Source of the DNA: Saprospiraceae bacterium
GTDB lineage: Bacteria > Bacteroidota > Bacteroidia > Chitinophagales > Saprospiraceae
Direction: 5' to 3'
DNA: 53,722 bases
Assembly: GCA_020628475.1 (NCBI GenBank)
Contig: JAHDFB010000014.1
Span: forward strand, 1 to 53,722
The number at the start of each line of letters is the position of its first letter. Positions within the stretch are counted from its first letter, which is position 1. Positions 17,561-25,709 of the stretch are shown here, piece by piece. The notes under the pieces were generated by a model, which saw nothing but the letters and a program-made list of their open reading frames with translations, ran no database searches and had not been told where the DNA came from. Made by a program: the position numbers and the translations under genes.

Positions 17561-17700
17561 GGGCGTATCCTGCTTACTCCAGTAGGTCGCAAGCAGGTCG
17601 GGTGATGCAAGGTTGCATCCCTCGTACCTCGGGAGCTGCACGGCGTTGCACTTGTGCGCCCTTTACTCCCCCTTACGCGGAAATCGAGGAGATCAGGTAG
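17561..17700 (-). ncRNA. Structured RNA element B, same architecture as element A
   Basis: Read on the minus strand, this 140-base non-coding segment has the same order of parts as element A. CCT/CTCC arms pair with GGAG/AGG around a loop containing TTCCGCGTAAGG, with a TAA bulge. A GGCG(CACAAGTGCAA)CGCC hairpin follows, then GTGCAGCTCCCGAGG, a GATGCAA/TTGCATC hairpin, CACCCGACC, a 7-bp stem CCTGCTT/AAGCAGG, and a closing ATACGCCC. The shared landmarks with element A are CCGC-N3-A-GG, the GTAA bulge, GTGCAG-N2-CCCG, and (A/C)CCCG-N-CC-stem-GG-AT-N2-GCCC. It is also distinctly more GC-rich than its surroundings. It sits upstream of the CotH promoter and divergent from the porin-like gene. Confidence 0.55.
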
Positions 17701-17774
17701 CGGATGATTTGGATGATGATATCTATCATTTTGAAAAGCATCCTTTTCGGGTTTTACATTTATTTCGATTGTAT

Positions 17775-17782
17775 TACTTTTG
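17775..17782 (+). promoter_or_regulatory. -7 box of the porin-like gene promoter
   Basis: TACTTTTG matches TAnnTTTG exactly. A T-run lies about 19 bp upstream in place of a clear TTTG. The box lies 21 bases before ATG 17804, so the longer reading starting at 17780 would begin inside the promoter. Confidence 0.5.
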
Positions 17783-17803
17783 GTGCTCAATTTGAATTCA
17801 ACG

Positions 17804-18922
17804 ATGCAGTGTAAACTAATTTTTCTTTTTACGTTCTGTTCATTTTCCCTTTTCGCGCAAACAGATTCGATCTTATCCAAGATAGATCTGGCATTTGATT
17901 ACAGATTTCGAGTAGAGCAGGATTGGGATTCAAGAAAATCCGAAGGAAGTTTTCGAGAAGACAGAACGAGGTTGAGGTATCGCTTAAGAGCAGGAGCGAG
18001 CTACAAGCACAATAAGTATTCTATCGGATTCAGGATTCGAACCGGTGACCCCAATAAGCAGCAAGATCCGCAACTTACAATAGGTAAAGCCTGGAAGGAA
18101 TTTGGAACATTACCTATAGGATTTGAAAAGGCCTACTTTCAATATCAAGGTCAAGATTTTAGTTTTTGGTTAGGAAAAAACAGCTATCCATTTAAGAAGA
18201 GTAATGAGTTGTTTTGGAGTGACAATGTTTTTACAGAGGGGATTGCGGTTCGCAGAAAGTTCTCAAAAGGGCTTGATATTGACCTGATCGCTGGACATTT
18301 TATTCTGGCCTCCAATGATGGTTCATTTTTAGATGACGCTTATTTTCAAGGTGTACAGACGGTATTTGCCACTAAAAATAAAAGTTTGGAAATTTTTCCT
18401 TCGATGTATTGGTTTCGTAATATTCCAGATATACCGGACGGCGGGCATACATTTTTAATGAATTATTCTATTGTACATCTTGGTGGGCGATATAAACCAC
18501 TCTTTGCAAAGCGCTTTTCCCTTGAGCTGGATTATTATCAAAATTTGGCGGACTATGAAGATCATGCGCATATCCATGCAGATTGGATGGATCAAAAAAG
18601 AGGATATACCATTGGCGTACAATATGGAAATATCAAAGTACGTAAAAATTGGATGTTTAAGTGGACTTATACCTATCTAGAAAGATATGCCATTCTTGAT
18701 TACATGGCGCAAAATGACTGGGCTCGATGGGATTATTCCGCCTATAACTCTCCCGATGGCCGATTGAGTAATATGAGGGGTATGGAAGTAGTAGTGGCCT
18801 ATGCCATTTCAGAAAAAGTCAATCTTGTTTCCAAATATTATCTTGTCGAACAATTAGTTCCTTTTGGGATTGCCAAAGAAACCGGGCAACGGATTCGTTT
18901 TGATCTAAATATTCGATTGTAG
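17804..18922 (+). CDS. Putative outer-membrane beta-barrel porin-like protein
   Basis: This 372-residue protein starts at ATG 17804 with signal peptide MQCKLIFLFTFCSFSLFAQ. The mature part is a series of alternating, aromatic-rich strands, for example DLAFDYRFRVEQDWD, RTRLRYRLRAGASY, YSIGFRIRTGD and DFSFWLGKNSYPF, and it ends with RIRFDLNIRL. This pattern is typical of 16- to 18-stranded porins annotated as putative porin in Bacteroidota, and related to alginate-export-like barrels. No catalytic motif is seen. The substrate is unknown. The alginate locus is about 5 kb away on the other side of opposite-strand genes, so a link is not supported by position. It is probably monocistronic, and dinB is convergent downstream. 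Confidence 0.75.
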   Translation: MQCKLIFLFTFCSFSLFAQTDSILSKIDLAFDYRFRVEQDWDSRKSEGSFREDRTRLRYRLRAGASYKHNKYSIGFRIRTGDPNKQQDPQLTIGKAWKEFGTLPIGFEKAYFQYQGQDFSFWLGKNSYPFKKSNELFWSDNVFTEGIAVRRKFSKGLDIDLIAGHFILASNDGSFLDDAYFQGVQTVFATKNKSLEIFPSMYWFRNIPDIPDGGHTFLMNYSIVHLGGRYKPLFAKRFSLELDYYQNLADYEDHAHIHADWMDQKRGYTIGVQYGNIKVRKNWMFKWTYTYLERYAILDYMAQNDWARWDYSAYNSPDGRLSNMRGMEVVVAYAISEKVNLVSKYYLVEQLVPFGIAKETGQRIRFDLNIRL

Positions 18923-18942
18923 ATTTGTTGACATGAATCAAG

Positions 18943-19515
18943 TTATTCCGCCAATTTGTTTTTCCATTCTTGCCTATTTTCTTCCATTTGGTGTATGTGT
19001 CTAAAAGCATGCTGACTGAGGAAATAAATATATTCGTAGACATTTATCTTTCCAAGATTATCTACACTCATTGTTGTTTTGTAACGAAGACCTTCTCCAT
19101 TTTTGAGTGTTTCTAAAGTTTGTATACATTGATTCAGTTGAGCAATTAATAGTTCTTTAATTTCAATGTCGCTTTTATCTCCACTCGGTTCCATATGTTC
19201 TGGTCGAATCCAATCAAATGCTTTATGTACACCAATTCTTTGCATGTTTTTTACAGTCAAAGATTCTTTTTTCAATAATTCTTCGATGGATAGCTGATGT
19301 ATATTTCTTATGGCTTTATCAGCTCCTTTTTGTATGAGAATCAATAGATAGTGACTGGTTAGACTGATATGTTCGAGGATTTCAGAAATAGTCCAGCCGC
19401 CATCGGAAGGACGAAATTCTTTTATTTCAATGGGTTGATCAAACCATTTTAATACTTCATGATGCGTATTGATCAGATGTAATTGAATCGTTTGAATGTA
19501 AATTTTGAGTTGCAT
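18943..19515 (-). CDS. DinB-family four-helix protein
   Basis: This 190-residue protein has the DinB/YfiT-like fold pattern: GGWTISEILEHISLTSHYLL near residue 40, and a C-terminal helix FLSQHAFRHIHQMEENRQEW. The histidine of LEHIS and the HAFRHIHQM cluster are positioned as the usual three-histidine metal site. Members include metal-dependent hydrolases and thiol transferases, and the biochemical role is mostly unknown. It starts 5 bp after the small membrane protein gene and is probably cotranscribed with it. It is convergent with the porin-like gene. Confidence 0.8.
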   Translation of the reverse strand: MQLKIYIQTIQLHLINTHHEVLKWFDQPIEIKEFRPSDGGWTISEILEHISLTSHYLLILIQKGADKAIRNIHQLSIEELLKKESLTVKNMQRIGVHKAFDWIRPEHMEPSGDKSDIEIKELLIAQLNQCIQTLETLKNGEGLRYKTTMSVDNLGKINVYEYIYFLSQHAFRHIHQMEENRQEWKNKLAE

Positions 19516-19520
19516 GGGTA

Positions 19521-19805
19521 TTAGGTGAAAAATATGAACAGCAGTACAAAAGTAAAGAATGAAATCGGCAGTAAATAGAGAATAATGGAGATTCGTTTAT
19601 GTTGTTCATAAAGCTTGTTGGCAATAATAATTATTATAATAAGGTATATGGGATAAGCATTGATAGCGTAAAAGCTAAGTAATTGTAGGTGATAATTGGT
19701 ATTTGGATTATCAAAGAGGAATATTGAGAAATAAAAGATTATTGGCCAAAAAAGAATCGGAAAAGCGGCTGTCAATTTTAGAAGTAAAGCTGATTTCAAT
19801 TTCAT
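19521..19805 (-). CDS. Small three-TM membrane protein, unknown function
   Basis: This 94-residue hydrophobic protein starts at ATG 19805. Three TM segments are visible (about 10-31, 42-62 and 74-94), with a short KLYEQHKR loop before the last and the C-terminus ending inside the final segment. No family was recognised. It is placed directly before dinB (5 bp gap). The reading frame runs without interruption and has neighbour-like composition, so it is likely a real gene. Confidence 0.6.
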   Translation of the reverse strand: MKLKSALLLKLTAAFPILFWPIIFYFSIFLFDNPNTNYHLQLLSFYAINAYPIYLIIIIIIANKLYEQHKRISIILYLLPISFFTFVLLFIFFT

Positions 19806-19818
19806 GATAAAGAATAAT

Positions 19819-19906
19819 GCTTGGGATTTTTAATACTGTTATGCATAAGGCATCAATGATATTTTATGATAACAAGTATTAAAAAGCATGATGCATAATC
19901 CCAAGC
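19819..19906. repeat. 88-bp long imperfect palindrome between purL and the dinB operon
   Basis: Nested arms pair from outside to inside: GCTTGGGAT (19819-19827) with ATCCCAAGC (19898-19906), TTTTTAATAC (19827-19836) with GTATTAAAAA (19876-19885), and GTTAT-g-CAT (19838-19846) with ATG-ATAAC (19866-19873). The right arm has a 12-base insertion GCATGATGCATA. The remainder of the 396-bp gene-free stretch 19806-20201 holds the inverted repeat listed next and otherwise AT-rich sequence. Confidence 0.6.
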
Positions 19907-20065
19907 CTTCATGATGATAGTAATGGAGTAAGTATGTTCCGTTCAATATTGAGATTATGCCCCCCATTACACAATTCATGAACAATATATATGATTTTCA
20001 TCTATATATTAATATCTGAAAAGTAGAAGGTTAAAGCAAGAGTTCTCGTATAGATAAAACGAAAA

Positions 20066-20168
20066 AAGGCCCTGTCGTGGTTCCTTTAGGCAAAAGAATT
20101 TCGGCTTTCTAAGACGATCATCGATGAAAACTCAATAAAGCTGGATGAAACTTCGACGAAATTCTTTT
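20066..20168 (-). terminator. Structured 3' region of purL: 12-bp inverted repeat and candidate terminator
   Basis: AAAAGAATTTCG (20092-20103) and CGAAATTCTTTT (20157-20168) form a perfect 12-bp arm pair. Inside are GCTTT (20104-20108) with AAAGC (20137-20141) and the palindrome CATCGATG (20119-20126). Beyond it, on the minus strand, AAAGG pairs with CCTTT (about 20066-20090) before a T6 run, which resembles a terminator. The element begins 34 bp after the purL stop, so it is probably its 3' UTR. Confidence 0.5.
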
Positions 20169-20201
20169 CAATTCAACCAATAATTTGATCCAATATGGAT
20201 A

Positions 20202-23200
20202 TTAATCATTTATTTGCTGTAATACCCAATTTCTGGCATTGATAAACGCCATGGCCCAAGGACTGCATTCATCGGATGAACGACTCTTAGGATAATGAGC
20301 CCAGTTCCAAGCAAAAAATGATCGTTCGATATGTGGCATCGTCACCAGATGTCTACCGTCATCACTCACCAGCATGGCGGTATTGTAATCACTTCCATTT
20401 GGATTGGCAGGATATTGATCATAACCATATTTACCAACAATATTGTAATCGGATTCTGACATAGGCAATGAAAATTTACCTTCCCCATGAGAAATCCAGA
20501 CTCCTAATTTGGCACCTTCCAAATCTTTCATCATGACTGATTGATTCTTTTGGATCTCTACGGATGTAAAACTACATTCATGTTTTCCAGAATCATTATA
20601 GGTCATTTTGGATAATTTTTCATGATCCGGATTGATGAGATCAAGCTCTAAGAATAGCTGACAACCATTACATATCCCTATGGACAGCGTATCTTTTCTA
20701 GCAAAAAAGTTTTTAAGAACTTGATTTGCTTTTTCATTGTATTTGAAGGCACCAGCCCATCCTTTGGCCGATCCTAAAACATCACTATTCGAAAATCCTC
20801 CTACAGCTCCCAAGAAATGAATGTCTTCCAATGTTTCCCGACCGGAAATCAAATCGGTCATATGCACATCCTTCACGTCAAAACCAGCTCGGTACATGGC
20901 ATTGGCCATTTCGCGTTCAGAGTTACTTCCTTTTTCTCGAATAATGGCCGCTTTAGGACGGACGCCATTATAGCTTTTTGGTTGTGATCTGAAATGGGTA
21001 GGGAAGATGTAGTGCAGAGATTGATTTTTATATTCTTGGTATCGGACTTCTGCTAAATTATTAGCTGTTTGTTTTTGATCAAATAGATAAGATGTTTCGT
21101 ACCAGATGTCTCTATATTCAGCGATGTCCAAGCCCACTTGGGTGTCTCGAAATTTGATTCGAAGTTTAGCATGTGCATTGGCCCGCCCTATTGTGTGAAA
21201 TTCAATATTATTTTCTTTCAAAAGTGTAGCTAATTGTTCATCTTTTGCTTGAATAATAATACCTGCGTTTTCTGCGAATAACAATTCGATTATATCAGAA
21301 GCTGGAATAGTAGTTAAATCTAATTGTGCTCCTACATTTTGGCTCGGAAAACACCATTCAAGCAGAGCAGTAATCAGACCTCCTGATGAAATATCATGTC
21401 CAGCCAGGATGAGATCTTCTCTGATCGCATTCTGAATTGTATTAAAAATATTTTTGAATGCATCAGAATCTTTAATTGTTGGTGTTTTTTCGCCGACTTT
21501 ATTTCTGATTTGAGCAAACGATGAACCGCCCAATTGGAAGGCGTTACTAGACATGTTAATGTAAATAATATCGCCACCTTCTGCCTGTAATACCGGCTCG
21601 ATCACATTTCGTACATCGCTCACATGTCCTGCTGCCGTTATGATGACTGTACCAGGTGATAGAACTGTTTGATTTGGATACTTTTGGGCCATAGAAAGCG
21701 AATCTTTTCCAGTGGGAATATTTATTCCCAGTTCAATAGCAAAATCTGATACGGCCTGAACTGCCTCGTATAATCGTGCGTCTTCCCCAGGATTTTTACA
21801 AGGCCACATCCAGTTGGCGGATAAACTAACAGATTGTAGAGCATCCTGTAATGGTGCCCAAATAATATTCGTTAAGGATTCTGCGATTGCATTTCTTGCT
21901 CCAGAAGCCGCATCGATTAATCCACTAGCTGGTGCGTGTCCTATGGCATTAGCGATTCCATGCCGCCCATTAAAATCGAGCGTCATGACACCAACGTTGT
22001 TTAAAGGTAATTGTAATTCACCAACAGTTTGTTGGGCTGCTACACGTCCTCCAACACAGCGATCTACTTTATTTGTAAGCCAGTCTTTACAGGCCACGGC
22101 TTCTAATCGTAATACGTCTTTTATGTATTGATTGATCTGACTAACATCATAATTGATCGATTCAAAATTGCGATTCAATTTTTTATCTTTCATAATGGTC
22201 TTAGGACTGCTTCCAAACATGTCTCCTAGTGACAAATCCATTGGTTTGTCGCCGGTTTTTCCGGATTCAAAGGTAAATTGGTGGTCATCCGATACGGTAC
22301 CTACTTCATACATTGGAGCTCGTTCACGTTCAGCCACTTTTTGAAGTAAGTCAATATCTTTTTCTGCAATGACCAAACCCATTCTTTCTTGAGATTCGTT
22401 TCCGATTGTCTCTTTAGCAGAAAGGGTAGGATCACCAATAGGTAGTTGATCAATATCGATTTTACCCCCCGTTTCTTCAACCAATTCTGATAAACAATTT
22501 AGATGCCCGCCAGCTCCATGATCGTGAATCGAGATGATTGGGTTTTTATCGAGTTCAACCAATGCTCGGATGGCATTAGCCGCTCTTTTTTGCATTTCTG
22601 GGTTAGAACGTTGTACTGCGTTCAGTTCGATTCCTGAACTAAATTCTCCAGTGTCTGCTGAGGATACCGCGGCTCCTCCCATACCAATTCGATAATTATC
22701 TCCGCCGAGAATAACAATTTTGTCATCTTTTGACGGCGTCGCTTTAATAGCTTGTTCTTTCTTGCCATATCCAATCCCTCCGGCCAACATGATAACCTTG
22801 TCGAAGGCTGTTAGTTGATCGTGTTCTTCATGTTCGAATGTGAATAAGGAGCCAGTAATCAAAGGTTGGCCAAATTTATTTCCAAAATCAGACGCTCCAT
22901 TACTTGCTTTTATCAAGATGTCCATGGGTGTTTGGTACAACCAATTTCTTGGATTTATAGCTTGTTCCCACGGTTTTTGATCGTTTAATCGAGAGTAAGA
23001 TGTCATATAAACAGCGGTACCAGAAAGAGGAATAGAACCTTGTCCACCAGCTAATCGATCTCGAATTTCTCCTCCAGAACCTGTAGCGGCACCATTGAAT
23101 GGTTCCACAGTAGTTGGGAAATTGTGCGTTTCAGCCTTGATAGAAATTACGGAGTCGAACGCTTGTGTTGTATAGTACGAGGGAATATCTGCCTTGGTGG

Positions 23201-23867
23201 GGGCGAATTGATCTACCTTTGGTCCATTTACAAAAGCTACATTGTCCTTGTAAGCAGAAACAATGGTGTTAGGATTTTCTTGGGATGTCCTCTTAATCAG
23301 TTTGAATAAAGAAGATTCTTTTTCTTCACCATCAATAACAAAGGTGCCGTTGAATATTTTATGACGGCAGTGCTCACTATTTACTTGAGAAAATCCGAAT
23401 ACTTCGGAGTCTGTTAGCGCTCTTCCTAGTTTCTTTGAAAGCTTTTCGAGATAATCTACTTCTTCAGAACTTAGAGAAAGACCTTCTTCTTGATTGTATT
23501 TATCAATATCATGAATTTCTTTGATGGCTTCAATATCTACATGAATGTCAAAAATTTCCTGATCAAGTTGAGGGTATTTTTGAGAAATCATTGGATCAAA
23601 ACGAGCGGTTTTATCTTCTGATATAAATTCTTCAATTCTGGAGATACCATTTATACCCATATTTTGGGTAATTTCAACAGCATTGGTACTCCAAGGCGTG
23701 ATCATTGCTGCTCTAGGACCAACGTATGATTTGTCTAGGCTAGCTTGCTCACTTAATTGTGCGCCAGCAAAAAGCCATACCAGTTTGTCTTTAGTTTCCG
23801 AAGAAAAAGCTTGATTGTGTGCTACGGCGAATACCTTACCGGATTGTTGAAGGAAGAAAGAAATCAT
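20202..23867 (-). CDS. purL: Phosphoribosylformylglycinamidine synthase (single-chain PurL)
   Basis: This 1221-residue enzyme converts FGAR, glutamine and ATP to FGAM in purine synthesis. It is the large single-polypeptide form in which PurS-like, synthetase and glutaminase parts are fused. Landmarks include the central FGAR-synthetase region (FGFSQVNSEHCRHKIFNG, KAETHNFPTTVEPFNGAATGSGGEIRD, HDHGAGGHLNCLSELVEE) and the C-terminal class I amidotransferase domain. The latter has nucleophile Cys1069 in GICNGCQLF and the HGEGKF and PHIERSFF segments. The length is slightly below the proteobacterial enzyme (about 1295), mainly from a shorter N-terminus. It appears monocistronic, with a predicted promoter just upstream. 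Confidence 0.97.
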   Translation of the reverse strand: MISFFLQQSGKVFAVAHNQAFSSETKDKLVWLFAGAQLSEQASLDKSYVGPRAAMITPWSTNAVEITQNMGINGISRIEEFISEDKTARFDPMISQKYPQLDQEIFDIHVDIEAIKEIHDIDKYNQEEGLSLSSEEVDYLEKLSKKLGRALTDSEVFGFSQVNSEHCRHKIFNGTFVIDGEEKESSLFKLIKRTSQENPNTIVSAYKDNVAFVNGPKVDQFAPTKADIPSYYTTQAFDSVISIKAETHNFPTTVEPFNGAATGSGGEIRDRLAGGQGSIPLSGTAVYMTSYSRLNDQKPWEQAINPRNWLYQTPMDILIKASNGASDFGNKFGQPLITGSLFTFEHEEHDQLTAFDKVIMLAGGIGYGKKEQAIKATPSKDDKIVILGGDNYRIGMGGAAVSSADTGEFSSGIELNAVQRSNPEMQKRAANAIRALVELDKNPIISIHDHGAGGHLNCLSELVEETGGKIDIDQLPIGDPTLSAKETIGNESQERMGLVIAEKDIDLLQKVAERERAPMYEVGTVSDDHQFTFESGKTGDKPMDLSLGDMFGSSPKTIMKDKKLNRNFESINYDVSQINQYIKDVLRLEAVACKDWLTNKVDRCVGGRVAAQQTVGELQLPLNNVGVMTLDFNGRHGIANAIGHAPASGLIDAASGARNAIAESLTNIIWAPLQDALQSVSLSANWMWPCKNPGEDARLYEAVQAVSDFAIELGINIPTGKDSLSMAQKYPNQTVLSPGTVIITAAGHVSDVRNVIEPVLQAEGGDIIYINMSSNAFQLGGSSFAQIRNKVGEKTPTIKDSDAFKNIFNTIQNAIREDLILAGHDISSGGLITALLEWCFPSQNVGAQLDLTTIPASDIIELLFAENAGIIIQAKDEQLATLLKENNIEFHTIGRANAHAKLRIKFRDTQVGLDIAEYRDIWYETSYLFDQKQTANNLAEVRYQEYKNQSLHYIFPTHFRSQPKSYNGVRPKAAIIREKGSNSEREMANAMYRAGFDVKDVHMTDLISGRETLEDIHFLGAVGGFSNSDVLGSAKGWAGAFKYNEKANQVLKNFFARKDTLSIGICNGCQLFLELDLINPDHEKLSKMTYNDSGKHECSFTSVEIQKNQSVMMKDLEGAKLGVWISHGEGKFSLPMSESDYNIVGKYGYDQYPANPNGSDYNTAMLVSDDGRHLVTMPHIERSFFAWNWAHYPKSRSSDECSPWAMAFINARNWVLQQIND

Positions 23868-23900
23868 TTACCTGATCGAAGTATATGGTTTACAAAAACG

Positions 23901-23908
23901 CAAAATTA
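23901..23908 (-). promoter_or_regulatory. -7 box of the purL promoter
   Basis: The minus strand reads TAATTTTG, a perfect TAnnTTTG box, 33 bases upstream of the purL start. A TTTA about 17 bp upstream is a weak -33 candidate. No purine riboswitch-like fold could be made out in the short leader. Confidence 0.45.
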
Positions 23909-24081
23909 GTGTATATCCCCAAGCTAAACGATCAAATTAGATTTTTTTTAATATCAAATTGAAAAACTTCTTGATAAAGTTATGGAGGCTTCAGTACTTA
24001 TTTAGAATCGCCATGTTTTAATTCTTGAATTTGAAATTTTGGAGCATATACAAGCAGATAAAATTGTCAACCAAAATCCAT

Positions 24082-24105
24082 CATATTAAAAATAAACTTA
24101 ATATG
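24082..24105. repeat. 8-bp perfect inverted repeat in the purL / RAYT-like intergenic region
   Basis: CATATTAA (24082-24089) and TTAATATG (24098-24105) flank an 8-base spacer AAATAAAC. It lies within the 380-bp gene-free stretch 23868-24247 between two divergent genes and could be an operator. Apart from this and the purL -7 box, nothing was recognised in that stretch. Confidence 0.4.
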
Positions 24106-24247
24106 AATGTCAAATTTCTATCCATGTTAAGTACCGAATTTATTGGAGTTGTGTAATGTTTTTAAAAGAAGAAGATAGAATTAGGAACGGAATCCATTAC
24201 TCGTTACACTAATAAGTGCAAGAATTATTAGAAGTAAATCGTATAAC

Positions 24248-24919
24248 ATGAAAAAGCTTAAAAAAATACAAGCCGGAGGATTTTACATATTTCGTGGTAG
24301 GGCTAGTGCGGATTCTAGTTTTATCGAATCCGTTTCTGAAGCTCAAAAATTTTGGACCTATTTCAGTTATTATTTGAATGATTATCTGAAAATTTATGAG
24401 TATGCCTTAAATCAAGATGGCTGGATTATGATTGTAAAAATTCAGTCGGCTGAGGAGTTGAGTAATAAAAATCCATTTTATTCGGATTCGATTGCATGGC
24501 GGATGATATCAGAACAAGTAAGAAAAGCATTGTCCAGTTATGTACTGGCTGTAAATCGAAGTAGAGGGCGAACGGGCAGTTTGGTTCATTCATCCTATGA
24601 GCGATTTTATTTTTCCAGTTTAACTGAAGCAAAATCTGAAATTGCTAAAGTTCGAAAAAGAGCCTTGAGATTGGGGCAATGGAACAAGAAGTATCGAGGG
24701 AAACCGCGGCATTATCAGATTGATAAAAGAACGGCGAAAGGGAGTGTGTTTTTGGGTTCGTTGGCGTACAGGAAAGGTGGGAAGGTGCGACGGTGTTTTG
24801 AGTTGGAAAGGCTTGTGGAGACTGAACTTGCAGAGTTGGTGCTATCAAATTTAGTGGAAAATGCCAAATTCCTTCACAAATCCCACATTCCCCCAACATT
24901 TCCTTCCAACTCCAGCTAA
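24248..24919 (+). CDS. RAYT-type Y1-transposase-like protein lacking the HUH motif
   Basis: This 223-residue protein follows the layout of Bacteroidota REP-associated tyrosine transposases: FYIFRGRASADSSF at the start, FWTYFSYYLNDYLKIYEYALN in the middle, then ISEQVRKALSSYVLAVNRSRGRTGSLVHSSYERF. Active relatives read YxLMPNHxH in the central strand. Here the aligned segment is YALNQDGWIMIVKI, with neither histidine, so the metal-binding HUH site is absent. The protein is therefore probably a non-catalytic descendant (domesticated or decayed), possibly DNA-binding. The last third is unusually G-rich on the + strand and flips to C-rich near the stop. The family assignment is by pattern only. 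Confidence 0.65.
   Translation: MKKLKKIQAGGFYIFRGRASADSSFIESVSEAQKFWTYFSYYLNDYLKIYEYALNQDGWIMIVKIQSAEELSNKNPFYSDSIAWRMISEQVRKALSSYVLAVNRSRGRTGSLVHSSYERFYFSSLTEAKSEIAKVRKRALRLGQWNKKYRGKPRHYQIDKRTAKGSVFLGSLAYRKGGKVRRCFELERLVETELAELVLSNLVENAKFLHKSHIPPTFPSNSS
24800..24912. repeat. Inverted repeat across the 3' end of the RAYT-like gene
   Basis: GAGTTGGAA (24800-24808) is the exact reverse complement of TTCCAACTC (24904-24912). The left flank is G-rich and the right flank C-rich, so weaker complementarity extends on both sides. Such hairpin-forming DNA near a RAYT gene recalls REP sequences, but no second copy was seen elsewhere in the window. Confidence 0.35.
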
Positions 24920-25024
24920 ATCCACCGCAAATCACACGTTTATTTCCTTAAGAAATCATCTTCCCTCACATTTCTCACCACAAAGTTTTTCTTTGTTCCG
25001 GACAACCCTTTGCCTTATGAAGCC

Positions 25025-25696
25025 CTAGTGATACTCTATTTTGCGAGCCAAATAAGAAAATGGCTTGTCATTGACAAAGCCCCATTTTTCGACCCAATTT
25101 TGAGCATCATCATACTTAGTGATTTGAAAGATCTCCGTTAAAATCTCAGTGCCATTTGGTTGCATCACCTGAACTTGCTGTTCATTGCCATTTTTGTCCA
25201 AAGTATATTGATCAATACGTACCGCTTCTGCCAACGAATTTTTAGTTACTTTTTTTAGTAATTTACCTTCTTCATTATAACTAAATGATTCAATTCGAAG
25301 CAACTCATTGTTACTCGCGTCAAAGGCTTTACTTTCCGTTACCATTCCTTCATTATTACAAGAAAAGGTGTAATAGCTCAGCAACGTGTCCAAATGATCT
25401 TTATATTGAGAACCAATTGGCCCAAGAGCATCTTTGAATATCCTTATTTCTTTGGATTTTAGCTGTTTATCAGGGGTGTAAAAAATCTTAGATTCTAAAA
25501 TTCCATCCTCATTAAAATTTTGAGTTTCTAAATAGAGGATACTATCTTTAGAATATTCATTTTTATCACCCGAAACTGCCCAACGCTCCAATGAAATTTG
25601 CGAAATAACCTTCGATTCATTGCTGGATGTACAAGCGAAGAAAAGCGAAATGAACACCAATAAAAAAGCCAATAACTTTTGATTTAATCCGATCAT
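25025..25696 (-). CDS. Lipoprotein of unknown function with YD-like repeats
   Basis: This protein has about 223 residues from ATG 25696, with lipobox FFAC followed by TSSNESK. A GTG at 25708 is an alternative start 2 bp after the upstream stop. The mature part shows repeating beta-hairpin units of the type Y-x-x-E/N-G-x-(L/V)-x-x-K: FNEDGILESKIFY, CNNEGMVTESKAF, YNEEGKLLKKVTK and LDKNGNEQQVQVM. These resemble degenerate YD/MORN-type repeats. No catalytic motif was recognised. It follows the 25710 gene almost directly, so the two probably form a two-gene operon of envelope proteins. Confidence 0.65.
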   Translation of the reverse strand: MIGLNQKLLAFLLVFISLFFACTSSNESKVISQISLERWAVSGDKNEYSKDSILYLETQNFNEDGILESKIFYTPDKQLKSKEIRIFKDALGPIGSQYKDHLDTLLSYYTFSCNNEGMVTESKAFDASNNELLRIESFSYNEEGKLLKKVTKNSLAEAVRIDQYTLDKNGNEQQVQVMQPNGTEILTEIFQITKYDDAQNWVEKWGFVNDKPFSYLARKIEYH

Positions 25697-25709
25697 AATA
25701 ATATGCACG

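Noticed and set aside
17399-17880. Two overlapping minus-strand ORFs (80 and 119 codons) near the CotH and porin-like starts
   Set aside because: They cover RNA element B, the promoters and the ends of both flanking genes. The sequence is explained by the RNA fold, and no signal or domain is seen.
24980-24996. ACAAAG-TTTTT-CTTTGT hairpin after the RAYT-like gene as a terminator
   Set aside because: The stem is only 6 bp and is not followed by a T-run in either direction.
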